Source of the DNA: Marthasterias glacialis | Lineage: Eukaryota > Echinodermata > Asteroidea > Forcipulatida > Asteriidae | Assembly (NCBI GenBank): GCA_911728455.2 | Contig: OU452230.1 | Location: 5,330,412 to 5,394,411, forward strand | Direction of reading: 5' to 3' | Length of the DNA: 64,000 nt | Shown here: piece by piece, positions 38,328 through 50,663 of the stretch | Layout: each line of letters starts with the position of its first letter | Position numbering within the stretch: the first letter of the stretch is position 1 | Program-made: the position numbers and the translations under genes | Notes under the pieces: model-generated | The model's database searches: none | Told to the model about the DNA's origin: nothing | The model's input: the letters and a program-made list of their open reading frames with translations, nothing else

Positions 38328-40351
38328 TGAGGAAGGACTTTACTCACCCAAATATACTAGAAACACAAGATAGGACACTTGCGCCGTTTTGCACGGTAGC
38401 AGATGTAACGCCTTTATATCTACCAACCGCGTGATGGCGCACTTCCCAATGTGTCAATTCTGCAAGGATTATTGACACAATTTATTGCAGAACACCAAAT
38501 TTTCGGTCTGTCTTCACCAGTTTCAGTTGGTGGGATCATTTGGCGTAAGTTTTTCCATTTAGTAGGCCCTACTTATTGCGCAAACGATCTTTGGTTTTAC
38601 CTACCAAACGACAGCGGGCGCCCCCATTTCACGTTTCTTGTTTCTGAATAGAGTCCTATCTTGGTTTTGTAGTATCTTTGACTAACTATGCAGCAATTAC
38701 TCCTCTTCATAAAAGTCTTCACTATGTTCTTGTCTAGACGGAAAATTGGGTGGTGAACATCTTTTTACAAGTGTCTTGGTTCCAACCCACCGTTTTTACA
38801 ATATTTATCTAGACAACGGAACAGTATGTCAATCACAAAAAGTGCAGGTCACCCATGTATTATTCTCCCTGTAAAATTCCTTTGTTGTCCATCAGAACCT
38901 TGTACAATGCATAATGATGCAGCGATGAACGAAACATCTGTGAGAGTATTAAAATAAAAGGTGCATTTGTGATGGGAAATTAAAGTTCCAATCAATGAAT
39001 TGGTGGCTTTTCTTTTGTATGTACGGCTACGGCATTATCTTACAGCTTGTCTATCCATCTGGATGCTAACTGTGGGATTGATTCCGTGCTTACGGTCTGC
39101 AGAAGCAGTCACTACAGGGCGCCGTAAGCGCATTCTTTGGTGAGCAGTGTCGTAACAAATGGGCCCAGGGCCATGTTTAATTGTACGGCTTGGCAATAAG
39201 ATTGCGCCTACTCGTTATTGAGCAGAAAGCAACAGAACATTGGCACAATCAATAAACACTATACATTCCCTTGATTCATGTCTGGTAAAAATGCTAAGCT
39301 TTTTGATTTCACAAACAATTATTTTGTAATTTGTTAATGTAGTTATTTATTTATTTTTTAAATATACATATATATATACAAACTGGGTCATGGAGGCCCA
39401 AAATCGAACGTTGCTTGGCACAACTTTTAATGAGCACAATAATTATTTGCTTTGCCCCCCCCCCAAAAAAAAGGGGTAACCAGCTAAATTGCCATATCAT
39501 TTAACGTGACTGGTTCCCCGTGAATGATTGCTTCACGATAAACTATTGAGCAGGTTTTGTTTTACTTTACTGGTGTGTGCATACATTATGGAACCAACTG
39601 ATTGTCGACCTGTCTAGATTCTCATTTCACATAGTTCCATGCTTCTTCCAAAATTTGGCCGCGTACCCCAAATTGTTACCGGCCAACCGAAATATCGCTA
39701 GATTAAAAGAGCCATTTCGCGCTCAAGCTGTAAATTGTGCTGTAATTAGCTTTATGCAGTTGGTTCTGCTAAAACCGTTCTTGCAACTCCATGGTTGACA
39801 TATTATGAAACATGTACTTAAATATTTTAACAGTGTATTGTCCACAAACTTTATGAAAATGATGAACCTTCCCCCGTACCTTGGCAGACAGAGAAAAAGG
39901 TACGTTGTTTTTTAAACCAACAGGAACAAAAGCCAGACACGACAACAACATTGAGACTATAGGAACTTGGACTGCGCAAAGGGTTCCCCAAATTTGACAC
40001 ACTTTCACACTTCTTTATAAAACAACAGCCAAACAAAAAACTTGCAACGAGCAGGGCGCACCTTGAAAAATAAACAGAGGTGCCATTGAAAACCGGCCTT
40101 GTTTGTCTTAGGGTAGTGTGAGCAGGAGGCTGCAGCCAGACAATAGGTGACCCCTGTTAGACTAATACAGGTCAATGTCTCATTGCTCTTAAAAGAACAA
40201 CAATAACAAGAGTGGGGTCACACAAAGACAGGTGGTATGGGATTATGCAGGTGTAAGGGGTGTCTCACAAAAGGACGGTGGCGAACAAAAAGAGCGGGCT
40301 CATACAATGCTTGTAGTTTTGGAAGGCTTTTTTTCCCTCAGCTTTTTTCCT

Positions 40352-40371
40352 CCTCTCTCTCTCTCTCTCTA
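40352..40371 (+). repeat. (CT)n microsatellite
   Basis: About nine to ten CT units; a second tract lies at 40713-40733. Confidence 0.85.
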
Positions 40372-40712
40372 CCTCTTGTGGTATTGTATCACATTCCTGG
40401 GAGGTGTACATAGTGTTTGTTGAACAGCAGCAATATTTGACTGGCTGTAGGGGGAAAATTCATGCTTGGAGGTAAAGCGTGGATCACCTGGGATGGGACA
40501 AAGAATTGCCTGCAGCGCTGCAACGGGGAAAGAGAAATAAAACATGAATTTAGCGGCGGCAGTTGATGTTGAGTGTTGACACAATGGATCAAATATTTCA
40601 CTTGAATTGGTTGGATTTATTTTCGCATGATGCCATCGGCCTATCATGCTTTGTCGAAGCAAAGTTCATTATCAGCTTTGCCTTCCCCTCTGGTTTGAAA
40701 TTTTAAGACTTA

Positions 40713-40733
40713 GTCTCTCTCTCTCTCTCTCTC
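40713..40733 (+). repeat. (CT)n microsatellite, second tract
   Basis: About ten CT units, 340 bp from the first tract. Confidence 0.85.
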
Positions 40734-41811
40734 GAAAAACCTATTTCTGCAACTTCTTTTTGAATCATTCTGAAATTCCAATTAAAAAAGTGTTTCCAAA
40801 TAATATAAATGTCTTGCATATTGATTGTTTACTTCTTATCCACTCATCTCAAAATACCTCCAAATCTTTTCCCCTTGACATTATTCATGCTTCTTTTTTG
40901 TTGGTGACATCATTTTAAAAACACTTTATACCCCTATGTATACCAATGCTCCTTTTAACTAGCACCATATCCCCACTTTTTCTCACACATTTATAAATTG
41001 AAGCACTTGACAGTGGAAGCAATTAGATCGAACTGTGTCTACAACTTCTCGCCAGTACTACGTATAAAAAGATATCTCTCACCAGATGGTGTTTCCACGG
41101 TGCATCCTATCCCACGCCCATCCTATCCTCAAGTAAGAAAAACATTATCTAAAATGATCACAGATGGCGTGTAAGGCAAGTGGACTTTGACGTTTCATTC
41201 ACTTAAACCGTTCGGAGTCTTTTCTTGGGGAGGACAAAATAAAAAAAAGTACGATGAACCTCCTGTAGAAGTCACTTGAAAACAACAACACCAGGCTTGA
41301 ATCTGGATGTAGGACAGTTTATTTCTCATGGTACGTGTAATCCAGACAGTAACGACTATCATTCCTAAGTGAACATGATGTACTCCCACACTGAAGGACT
41401 ACTTCTAAAGCTTTACATGACATAGAGTATTACACTTAAACCCTATGAGTGTACAATGCTTTCCATTTTGGGGTCAAATAAAAATACTTCCCAGAGAGAC
41501 TTGCAGTGCTGCATAATCTATAGTCTTCAAAGATGATATCATACAGACAATCCATACTGGATAAATAATGCTGTTGTTTCAGAATGAATACTAAATGTTG
41601 ACTTGTATAAAGGCACCTTTGATTTGGACTTATTGCTGGTTGAATTATGGAGGACGAAAGACAGAGATTGTTACAAAAATGTCAGGCATCCAGGCAATCT
41701 AGTTAACAGACTAATGGCTACTATTACTTCGGGTGTATATTTTGTTACTCACTTTCACTATTGCACACATTGGGAATTTGACCAAAGTGGGGGCTCACAC
41801 TCTGTGTCCTG

Positions 41812-42018
41812 GGGCCAATTTCACAGAGCAAAAGTAGCAAAGCACAGCACAATATGCTTACCCAGATAAAGGTTACCAGCTATAAATGGAAAATGATATT
41901 ATAATAATATCATTTTCCATGTACCACCTGTGACTGGTATCCTGCTTTGTTTTACTGAGCAGAAGATTGTTAAGTAGAATTTTCTGCTCAATATAAGCAA
42001 CTCCATGAAATTGGACCC
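41812..42018. mobile_element. MITE with GGGCCAATTTCA ends (207 bp) and internal perfect hairpin
   Basis: Left end GGGCCAATTTCACAGAGC; right end, read inverted, GGGTCCAATTTCATGGAG. The interior has the TTGCTAAGCA/ACTGGTATCCTGCTTTGTTTT style seen in this family. A perfect hairpin with 16-bp arms (ATGGAAAATGATATTA and its complement, 3-base loop) sits at 41886-41920. Confidence 0.75.
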
Positions 42019-42087
42019 AGTGTGTAATCGTGCTTCATCTGCTCAGACACTGCACCTTTAAGGTTGTTACTACAGCTCTGAAAGGCA

Positions 42088-42195
42088 GGCTATAAATAGC
42101 CCATTGATTGGTATGCAAATTAAGAGTGACTGACTGGCTGGCTGATGTGTGTGTCATATTATGCTAATGAGTTATGAATCACAGGCTGGCCAATG
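42088..42195. promoter_or_regulatory. Orphan core-promoter-like cluster (TATA, octamer, CCAAT)
   Basis: GGCTATAAATAGCC at 42088-42101 is a TATA box set in a palindrome. ATTGG (inverted CCAAT) is at 42107-42111 and a perfect octamer ATGCAAAT at 42113-42120. ATGCTAAT near 42163 and CCAAT near 42190 follow. In the minus orientation the order is octamer, CCAAT, TATA, as in histone-type promoters, but no histone or other gene is seen on either side. Confidence 0.3.
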
Positions 42196-42997
42196 GGACG
42201 CTCTGCACAAAGTCTGACTCATGCCATGCCTGGGATATTACCTTCTCAGTTGTGTGTGCTTGAACAATCCATCGCACTTGTTATTAACGTACCTGTCAAA
42301 CAGTCAAATATTGTGAGCAAAAACAGCTTGAAATTGACTGGGGTGGTGGCAGGGGTTGATCTTTGCTTATGTTGCCTTTAAGGTAGTTTGTTTTCCTCCA
42401 CTGGTTCCAGTCTGAATCAATTTTATTTCTTCAAACAAAAATGTAGAAGACACTCCCTCTCTACCAAGGATAACGTGCAGTGTACACCCCTAATTATAGT
42501 CAACTCTGGTAGTACTAGAAGTACTGTAGGTTATTCGTAAATAATTATGTTAGTTTCATGGTTTGAGTTAAAAAAATACTTGGCATGAGTAAAAAGGCTA
42601 TTATATTCCGGGAGCTGTAGGAACAATGCACCCAACTTGACTGCCTTTCCAACTTTAATTAAACGTATTAAACAATTTTTAAATGGGCAATCAGTATTGC
42701 CAGTAAATACTAGGAATGTGCAATCAAAATGTGCATAATTATAAACTAATCTCTGATTTTCAAAAACCACATAATCAACTAATATCTGAAAAGTTCATCT
42801 GAATTGATATTCCAGTTTTATTGAGCAAAGTATAATTAGATAACCTTGATATAACAATAACCCATTTTGTTGTTGACATATTATGTAATATGCTCATAAA
42901 ACTACATGTATAAAGCATCTTTATACTACAATTATCCATTCATAGTTTTCTGAAAGGAAATGAATTGACAAAAGTTTGAGAATTTTGTATCTACCAA

Positions 42998-43173
42998 TAG
43001 ACCTTTATCATGGTGCGGCCATCTTGATTTTCTTCCATTCAAACCAATGTAACCAAACTGAGGCTGGAAGGGCAAATAGTCTGGTTCCTTTTTGTACGAT
43101 GAATATTAGCATCTATTACTGTTATTGGATACAGAGAACATGACCAAGATGGTGGCAGCATGATAAAGGTCTA
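42998..43173 (+). mobile_element. 176-bp MITE, copy 1 (TAGACC...GGTCTA)
   Basis: Terminal inverted repeats of about 29 bp begin TAGACCTTTATCATG. The same unit occurs at 51405-51580 (inverted) and 63011-63186, each exactly 176 bp long. All copies end in TA on both sides, compatible with a TA target site as in Tc1/mariner-type elements. No coding capacity. It contains the family's GCGGCCATCTTG and CAAGATGGTGGC inner ends. Confidence 0.9.
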
Positions 43174-44368
43174 TATGCACTGTCCCTTACTGCGTACACC
43201 CTCATCTCTTGTTTTGCTTTCGTTCCCAGCAAATACCTCCATTGACATGATGAAGTCAACATCTCCCATCTAGGTACTGCCGTAAGATGACCTCATTTCT
43301 AACCCCATTGTGACCCCTTTACTTGACTCACGCTTCCTCTTAACCGACCTGAAAAATACATCAACAAAAACAGAAAACGGGGTTATCACATCTTCGTCCT
43401 GACACCTATTGCTGATGTTCTTCTTTTGCAAATTGTGGCAATCCCTTTTTTTGTGGTCTCGGGGAGGGGGAGGGTATAGAATTATGTGTTGTACTTGGAA
43501 AAGGTGACCTACAAAATTGGTGCAAAAAAATATGCTGAACATTCTCCAATCTAAGTGGCTTTTCATGGTTGTTATTATTATTTTTTAAAGTATGAAGACA
43601 CTGTGTTTGTTAAGACAATAGTGATATTTACTTTCAATTTGGGCAAATACAAAAGAAAATGCACAGTAACCATTAGTTACAATTTAAGGAAGGACGTACA
43701 TGTACAGTGCTTCAAACCAATTTACCAAATTTTTTCAGTTTAACAGGTGATTTCACAAATTTTACAGCTTGTTGGCATTCTTTAATGGCCTTTGCTGGTA
43801 TTATTTGACTTCAAATGTTTTTGCAACGTTTCCTTTAACTTCAATGGCTTTCCATGACTCAAGATGACTCACTGGTTTTACAATGTATATAAAAAAAACC
43901 CACAACCACACAATATCAGCCAGATTCTAAATCACTTAGATTAGTTTGCTTCTTTTTTTTTAGAGAGAGATTGATATTTGTAAAAAAATAAGCATGAACA
44001 TGAAACTCGTTCCATTAATTATGCCAAAAGCAACAATTAATTTTTAATGTCTTATCCTGGCAAAACCCTTCATTTTCATAATTTTTGGAATGGCTAAACG
44101 GCTTTAAATTTTGATAAGAGACAGGAGAATCCACTCAGAATTTATTTGAATGCGTATTTCTACAGAGGATGTTGGACCATTTTCTTCCTCCATGGTTAGA
44201 CGAGGTAGCTGTGCCTTGCAAGCATGGAGTTATTTAATTGGACGTGAGACTTGCTTGTGCACCACGTGCGGCAACGGGTCCAAAACCACGGCCAAGCCCA
44301 GCCAACTCAAACCTAACTGCCAAGGGTTCACACAGGCAGCCTAGCTTCTCTCTCCAAGACAAAGCACC

Positions 44369-44395
44369 TACATGTACATTGTACATGTACATGTA
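44369..44395. repeat. Cluster of three TACATGTA palindromes
   Basis: TACATGTA at 44369-44376, 44382-44389 and 44388-44395, the densest cluster of this window-wide palindrome. Confidence 0.85.
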
Positions 44396-45270
44396 CATTA
44401 TGCCTGTACATTTCTGTAGGCACTCATGCATCTATAATGCAAACTCCATGGGGGTTCAGGGCTCTGCCTATATTTGGACAATTTCTGGCAGTGGATCAGG
44501 TTTCATGCAATCAGATGCTCTGTATGGGACTTATTCAGTTACATTTGCAGCACACCCTAGACTGGCTCAGATGTAATCAGCGTTTAAAGGGTGACTGCCA
44601 TGAAAGAAACGGGAAGTCTTCTTAATACTAGACTATGCAAGTCCTGTGTAAATTCAAACGTTGGTACCCATTAAAATGCGAGACTTTGTTTCCTTCACAG
44701 GCTAAAGCATAGTACTGGGAACCCAAGGTCCCCCAAATATTCTGATATTGCAGGCAAGACCATGCATGGACTGCCCAAAGTGAAATTTAAACATTTAAAA
44801 ATTTGAACGAGAATGCCATTTCTCTTTAAGTCCATACCCGGCTATCAAATAATTAACAGCTATAACGGCTTACCTACCTAACAATTAACCACAACACGCC
44901 TACAAATAAAACTTGCTTCTTTTTCAAAGGCAGAATGAAAGAAGTTACTAGTTCCAGACCACCATAAACTTCCCCTCCCCCCCCCAAAAAAAAAAAAAAA
45001 TAATAATAATAAAAAATAGGCCTATAATAAGGGAATAACAACAAAATAGTTTACTTGAATCCTTTGTTTGAATTGTGAGAATGAAGTCTGGTTTTCTTTT
45101 AAATAATTTTGGTTTGGGTCTCTCATGTTGCTTCTTTGTTGCTTTTTTTCAGAAAATGGGAAAAGTGCAGACATTACATTGACTTAGGGTTAAGCAAACT
45201 TGAAAACAATTTTCACCACTTTGTTAAGGATGCCTAATAATAGAAATAGGCCTGGTAGAAACTTTAGCTT

Positions 45271-45501
45271 AAAGCCCCGGTAAAAATGCATTCAGCATTT
45301 TTGTACGCATTCCTATAGTCTCACTGAGATGAAAACTAATTTTGGATCTGATTTCAATTATTATTTAAAAACGATAATACTTTCAGGCAAAAAAAATTTC
45401 AAGGAAAGTTTTCTACCATCATTATCTTCATACCATGTAAGGTATATGTAAATCTTTAAACATTTATGTTTCTCTTCTTACCAATGTTGAGCTGGGGCTT
45501 T
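45271..45501 (-). mobile_element. MITE with AAAGCCCC termini, copy 2 (231 bp)
   Basis: Starts AAAGCCCCGG and ends GCTGGGGCTTT. The interior matches 31687-31910 in reverse orientation (blocks TACCATGTAAGGTATATGTA and TTTTTGTACGCATTCCTATA). It is shorter than the other copy, lacking its distal ~100 bp. Confidence 0.75.
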
Positions 45502-46140
45502 CAAGATGTTTATGTGAAATCACCTTTTGATTCTTAAATCATAGACTCAAAAAGATATGTAGCTGCGTTTAAGCATAGAGAAATGACCACGAGAAGTATT
45601 ATCTACACATTATCATCATTTGTATCTCCAAATACGGTATTTTCTTTACTGTTCATCTAAAATGTCATTAAGCAACCAAACAGAGACGAGAGCTCATATG
45701 TAATAGCTCCCACCAGGTCTTCTTGTCAACCTTACATTACAATTTGCGGTAAAAATCCCAATAGTATACAAATGAAACCCACTCCCAGCCCAATGAACCC
45801 TGATGGAGTCTGGGGGCTGAGCTCGGATAGAAGAGGACTTGTTTCTTATAATGAGGAATTCATGAGTTCAAGGAAGTCAATGCAGGGTCCCTGCCATCAA
45901 GTTTAATTTTTAGTCATCATTACTATTGTCATCATTTGTCATTCTAGATCTTTCAGGAGTGGCTTGGGATTTGTGGAGAGTGGGCCCCAGGGTTGCTTTA
46001 TCGGGTCATTTCATCTATCCAGTATTCCTGTATTACTATATTATATTCAGTCGGTGGTTAGTTTTTATTCAGAGATATGGAATGAGATTGCTGGACAGTG
46101 TATTTTGTTAAGAGCCAGGAATAATAACACAGGTCTCTCT

Positions 46141-46303
46141 GGGATGCATTTCATAAAGCTCTGAAACAAGCAGACAGTATTCGCAGGGAGCCGGTGATGA
46201 GAAATGTACAATTTCATGGGGTTTCAGTCGTTAAAATTGTATTGCTTTGCAAGTTTGTTGTGTGCTTGGCAAATGTGCTTGGCAGTTCCAAGAAATTGAC
46301 CCA
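46141..46303. mobile_element. Degraded relative of the CAATTTCAT-ended MITE
   Basis: Left end GCATTTCATAAAGCTCTG; right end, read inverted, TGGGTCAATTTCTTGGAACT, followed by AAGCACA repeats. The organisation resembles the element at 41812-42018, with weaker TIR identity. Confidence 0.45.
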
Positions 46304-46771
46304 TGTGTATGGGAGACCTTTCTTTTGGTTACATTGTCCACCATCTTGTATGGATGGCCTTGAATAGGACAGAGTGTATAAACTGGTTTGGCAAAACTTG
46401 CCCTTTTTAGTAAAACAAATATACCTTTTCTTTTTGAAGTATAAGTTTACTTTTTGTTTGAATAGTAAATTTTATTTACCATTAAAATCGATACTAATTT
46501 GATAACATTATTGGTCAAATAGTAACCTATTGTATTGTTTGCAGTGAAAGCCACCTATGGTTAGTTTTGCCATGAAGGTAGAAATAGATTGCCAACCATG
46601 GTTGGCAAAACTCGTGGCTGTGACATTGCAAAAGAAAGTTCTAGGCCTATACTCACATTTTTTTTCAAATCAGAGATAGTACTTGGACAGTCACTACTGT
46701 GGCCACTCTGACACATGATTATTCACTTCGCCTACACATATACAACCATAGAGCAACAACACATACAGAAT

Positions 46772-46917
46772 GCGAGACATTTGAGGATGCTAGGTGGCAG
46801 CAGACTTAACCCGGTAAATCCATTGTTTACTGAAGTCTGCACATGCTCAAAATTACGAAGAAAATTTGAATTTTACCTGGGGTGTCTGCTGCCACCTAGT
46901 GTCCCAAAGTCCCCCAT
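46772..46917. mobile_element. MITE with CTAGGTGGCAGCAGAC inverted repeat
   Basis: CTAGGTGGCAGCAGAC at 46790-46805 and its exact complement at 46884-46899 are a 16-bp perfect inverted pair. Imperfect similarity continues about 15 bp outward and inward, giving an element of about 146 bp with TIRs over 30 bp. Confidence 0.65.
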
Positions 46918-47126
46918 TACTAGAGAAGGTATATCACTTATCAGGAATACAAACTTTACCGAGATGATTCCCAGAATTGCAGTCAGTCAGAAATTTTAAA
47001 CAAAGCTTTACGTAAGCTAGTTGCTCACTATTCACTACCTACATGGTCTGCAGATAATTGGATGGTGTTTACTTATGTTCAATGCAACTTAATCTGCTTT
47101 GTCATTATCCTGTAAAATTATTGCAA

Positions 47127-47466
47127 GATTGGACATACAACCTTTGTTTACAAAAAAGAGTGTCCTTTTACAGTCCAGGGCCTTTCTGGTAGGCGAGATA
47201 CTACACTGGTCCTATGGGAAATTTTACATGTTGTGTCATAATTTCCACATAAATTCAAGAGTTATAAAAATAACAGCTGAGCAAGTTTTGAAAGGTGCCC
47301 CCTTTCTTCATATCAAAAGTTGATAAACATCAGACAGAGTAATCTCCATAAAATGTAAGATTTTATGTTTTTTTTCCATTGGGCTGTGTACGAATTGTGC
47401 CTGCAGGAAGTCCAGTCTCTGTGGCTCTTCTGAAAACATGTGATGTCACTGGTCACATGGTCTATA
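47127..47466 (-). mobile_element. MITE of about 340 bp, TATAGACCATGTNACC family, copy 2 (degraded end)
   Basis: Reverse-orientation copy of the element at 60378-60715. The end at 47466 keeps the clean terminus GGTCACATGGTCTATA. The opposite end near 47127 is substituted but still alignable through CCTTTGTTTACAAAA. Overall similarity by eye is roughly 75-80%, so this is an older pair than the 176-bp family. Confidence 0.75.
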
Positions 47467-48106
47467 TTTGAGTCACAAAAATCACAATAAAAAAAAATCT
47501 CCAGGCAGGTGGAGTGACTTTCCCAACCACCAGACTATTACACCAGACCTTGAGATTTACAGAGGTGCGCACAGTAATTGTCACTTTACTACTACTGCTA
47601 CAATCAGCATCACATCTAATGTCATTTAGAGTCTCTTAACAAACCAAATTAGAGAGTACTTTTACTTCTTTAATTGGCCGTCAAGGGTGGAGGTCAGGCA
47701 TGGACAATGACCACATAGAATGCTGAAGCGACTTGCCAAAGGAAAGGTTCCCGAGTAATTGATGACACTATTCATACGCAATAATGTGCGGAAAACAAGC
47801 TACAAATATTCACTTACTTTTTCTTTTTATCGCTTCTTAAGCAATCAGTCTTCTGAAAGTTTTCTATCTAAAGCAGTATGTGTTCAATACATTAAGTGAT
47901 TAGTTTGTGCAGCAACACAACTTTGGTATAAATGTCTTATCGCATTTCCCTTGCACAGCACCCTTCCCCCCTCCCCCCCCCCCCCCCGACACTTTACCAA
48001 GATGACAATTGCCAATAGGGCAACCCTTCAAAGAAAATGTAAACAATAAGTACATATATAATAAAAATAATTGATTGTTTTTTATATGAAAAACACTTTC
48101 ACATGA

Positions 48107-48124
48107 TAGGCCTACATGTAGGCC
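48107..48124. repeat. 16-bp perfect palindrome joining TAGGCCTA and TACATGTA
   Basis: GGCCTACATGTAGGCC at 48109-48124 is self-complementary and overlaps both over-represented octamers. Confidence 0.8.
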
Positions 48125-48870
48125 CTAACCATTTTGAAATATCATATCCCTTACACTGGGTTGACAACCATTTCAGTACAGTTAAATGCTTAACACTTAG
48201 GGCAATAAGGCTACTTTATTAATGGGTCGAAGGTTTTCCTGCTATGCCAACAATAGAGGGCTCACTGTATTTCTAAAACCAGTGGCATGGAATTCGAACA
48301 ATCAGCATACATAGAAAAGTTTCCAACAAAAGTACTTGGGCTTGACAACAATCATGTTACTTGTCACTAGGTACTGAATTCACGTCATCGTGGTTTGAAC
48401 AAAAAGAGTCCTTCTTTTCTACAAAATAATAAAGGACTGAAAAGCAAAATTGAGTGTAACTTTTTTTTTCCCCCCAAATGTATGAATGGGAAACACACAG
48501 AGAAACTCTTTATCTGGGTAGAAAAACACATGATTGAGTGCCGTAGTTTCAGAGTCAAAAGGTTAACATAAAACCCTACCGACCACAATTGACTCTTTGT
48601 GACAATTTCAGTTCAAAAGATTGCTATATATAAATATACATGTATATATCTTGAATACAAAGCATATTGCATTTAAAGGGAAGCTTCAACGCCCAGGTTC
48701 AATGGTGAAAGATGCTTTTTGGTTTGACAATTTTTAAAGTACTATTAAGCATTCAATTTATGTAACTAAACTATTAATTCATTCAGGAATACTGAACTCT
48801 TTTAGGTTTTTTTTCTCTAAAGAAGTAAGAATGAACAATGTTGGCAATTTACATTTGTACTTGTCCTCAT

Positions 48871-48966
48871 GCCAAACTAACACACAATGTACATGAGAAG
48901 GAGTTTGCCAGTAATGTAATGTTTATGTTGCATGCAGATATGTGTAAATAAAGAATTACACCTAAA
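48871..48966 (+). repeat. Dispersed direct repeat, copy 1
   Basis: GCCAAACTAACACACAATGT ... GAGAAGGAGTTTGCCA ... ATGTTGCATGCAGATATGTG recurs at 51044-51142 with high identity apart from a 9-12 base insertion. Family unknown. Confidence 0.65.
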
Positions 48967-49251
48967 CAATAATTGGCAATCCTAAAAAAATAAATGAAAA
49001 AAAAAAATTTAAAAGAATAACACAGTTTCATCCTAGCAAAGTTTTTTTTGGGGGTAGGGCAAAAGCATAACTTCAAAGCAGTCTTTGAAAACTATTAAGG
49101 CACGATGTTATCTTTTATTACTATTGCTAAGTCTTCATCTCCTTACTTGAGTCACATTTTTGACGACCTTGTCCCCACGGGTAATCGATCTCGCCGCGAT
49201 ATTCTTCCCATCATTGCCTTGTTCTCTCATAATCCCTGGAATTGGATAACT

Positions 49252-49278
49252 AAAATGTGCCAGTATATGGCACATTTT
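49252..49278. repeat. Short perfect hairpin
   Basis: AAAATGTGCC and GGCACATTTT are 10-bp arms around a 7-base loop. Not followed by a gene end that I can support. Confidence 0.7.
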
Positions 49279-49336
49279 AATTGGTCCTGTGGCTGATCCA
49301 CTCTCCATGCGTGCTCAAGTATGGTAGCCCGCAAAA

Positions 49337-49766
49337 AGAATAATAAGAATAATAATAATAATAAAAATAATAAGCAGTTTTTATATAGCGCTTTATCACA
49401 CCCTATTTGCGTCTCAGAGCGCTCAGTATTTTTTCCTGCAAGGTATGATGAGTTACGTTTTTGAAGTATGAGACCTGTTCCTTTACATAGCACCATGTAA
49501 TGGTTCACAAGGTGCTGTGGCGCAATCTGCAGCCGATCAAACCAGGAACACCGGGGCGCACGATAAGTGCCACTGGGTTCTTTTACGTGCATTACACAAC
49601 ACACGGGACCAACGGCTTAACGTCCCATCCGAAGGACGAAGCAATAATGGTTAAGTGTCTTGCTTAAGGACACAAGTGTCACGACCGGGACTCGAACCCA
49701 CACTCTGCTGATCAGAAACACCAGAGCTCGAGTCCGGTGATCTTATCCGCTCGGCCACGACACGCC
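49337..49766 (-). mobile_element. tRNA-derived SINE with (ATT)n tail
   Basis: Read on the minus strand, the head at 49766 opens GGCGTGTCGTGGCCGAGCGG. A box TGGCCGAGCGG is at 49757-49747 and B box GGTTCGAGTCC at 49698-49688. The B box is about 60 nt from the A box and the acceptor stem does not close, so it is a SINE head and not a tRNA gene. A unique body (about 300 bp) and an ATT-repeat tail at 49373-49337 follow. Confidence 0.85.
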
Positions 49767-50533
49767 ACTAAAAAAAGGCATCAAGTCATAGAGCGACTGG
49801 TCCCCTCTCATTCTTCATTGTATGACTTTACGTAGTTTAGGGTGACCATGTAAAAACATGATTCATTTGAAATGCAATCGCGTCAAAATAGTTGCATTTT
49901 GACAACCGCGTGCTCATTTTGACACGTGTGAACTAAGTGCCCTACAAGCGCTCAAAAGTTTTTAACATGCGTTTGCGCAAAGCAGTCACTTGGGAGCCAA
50001 TCACCGTTGTTTTCCAGGACATCCCTAACAGAGGTTAGTGGCGAAAGGTATCGATATGGTACGCTGCCCAAGGAAGCTCGGCTTCATTTTAGTTGATTCT
50101 GATGCCCTCATATCATGATGGTCAATGAATCAAGACTCGACCATCTCGTAGACTTGGGACTCCATGTTTGCGACTCAGGACTTCACAGCACTGATAATTA
50201 TTTCAACATACTATCTTCAATTGCAAAATAGTCAATAATGAAGTTTCCCATTTGATCGGCTATACTGCTAATACTATCTAAAGAGTTGCAAGCTTCAGGG
50301 TTCCATTAACATTTCAACTGGCCTCCTGCTAGTCTTCACTCATAGGAGACTCCAAAAACAAAAGACAAAACACAACAAAAAACAATTCATGCAAAAACAT
50401 GGTTTTTTGTTGTTTCAAATGTTTCAAATTTAAAAATACTATACTGTTCATTTTTGAAAGGCTTCCTATGTTTAGTAATAATTTATTTGAAAGCCAACAT
50501 TTTCAAATATTCTCCTGATTAGTTATTATTCAG

Positions 50534-50663
50534 TAGGATTTGAAACTTTGCATGGTAGAGATACAATCTAGTAAGGTTTGCAGTAACACCATGTACATGG
50601 GTAGGATTTGAAACTTTGCATGGTGGAGATACAATCTAGTAAGGTTTGCGGTAACATCATGTA
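50534..50663 (+). repeat. 68-bp tandem duplication overlapping the foldback's left arm
   Basis: The unit starting TAGGATTTGAAACTTTGCAT at 50534 repeats at 50602 with three to four substitutions. The second copy runs into the left arm of the foldback at 50635. Confidence 0.8.

Larger units (their letters stand above)
32960..41800. other. Intergenic stretch without supported genes
   Basis: Holds the GC-rich island, the CCCCGGGG MITE, the AAAT/CCAA microsatellite and two CT tracts. The longest frame (168 codons, minus strand 36040-36546) crosses a C-run and shows no known domain. Nothing else identified. Confidence 0.5.

Noticed and set aside
49679..49766. Possible tRNA gene on the minus strand
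   Set aside because: A and B boxes are present but the acceptor stem does not close, and a SINE body with an ATT tail follows.
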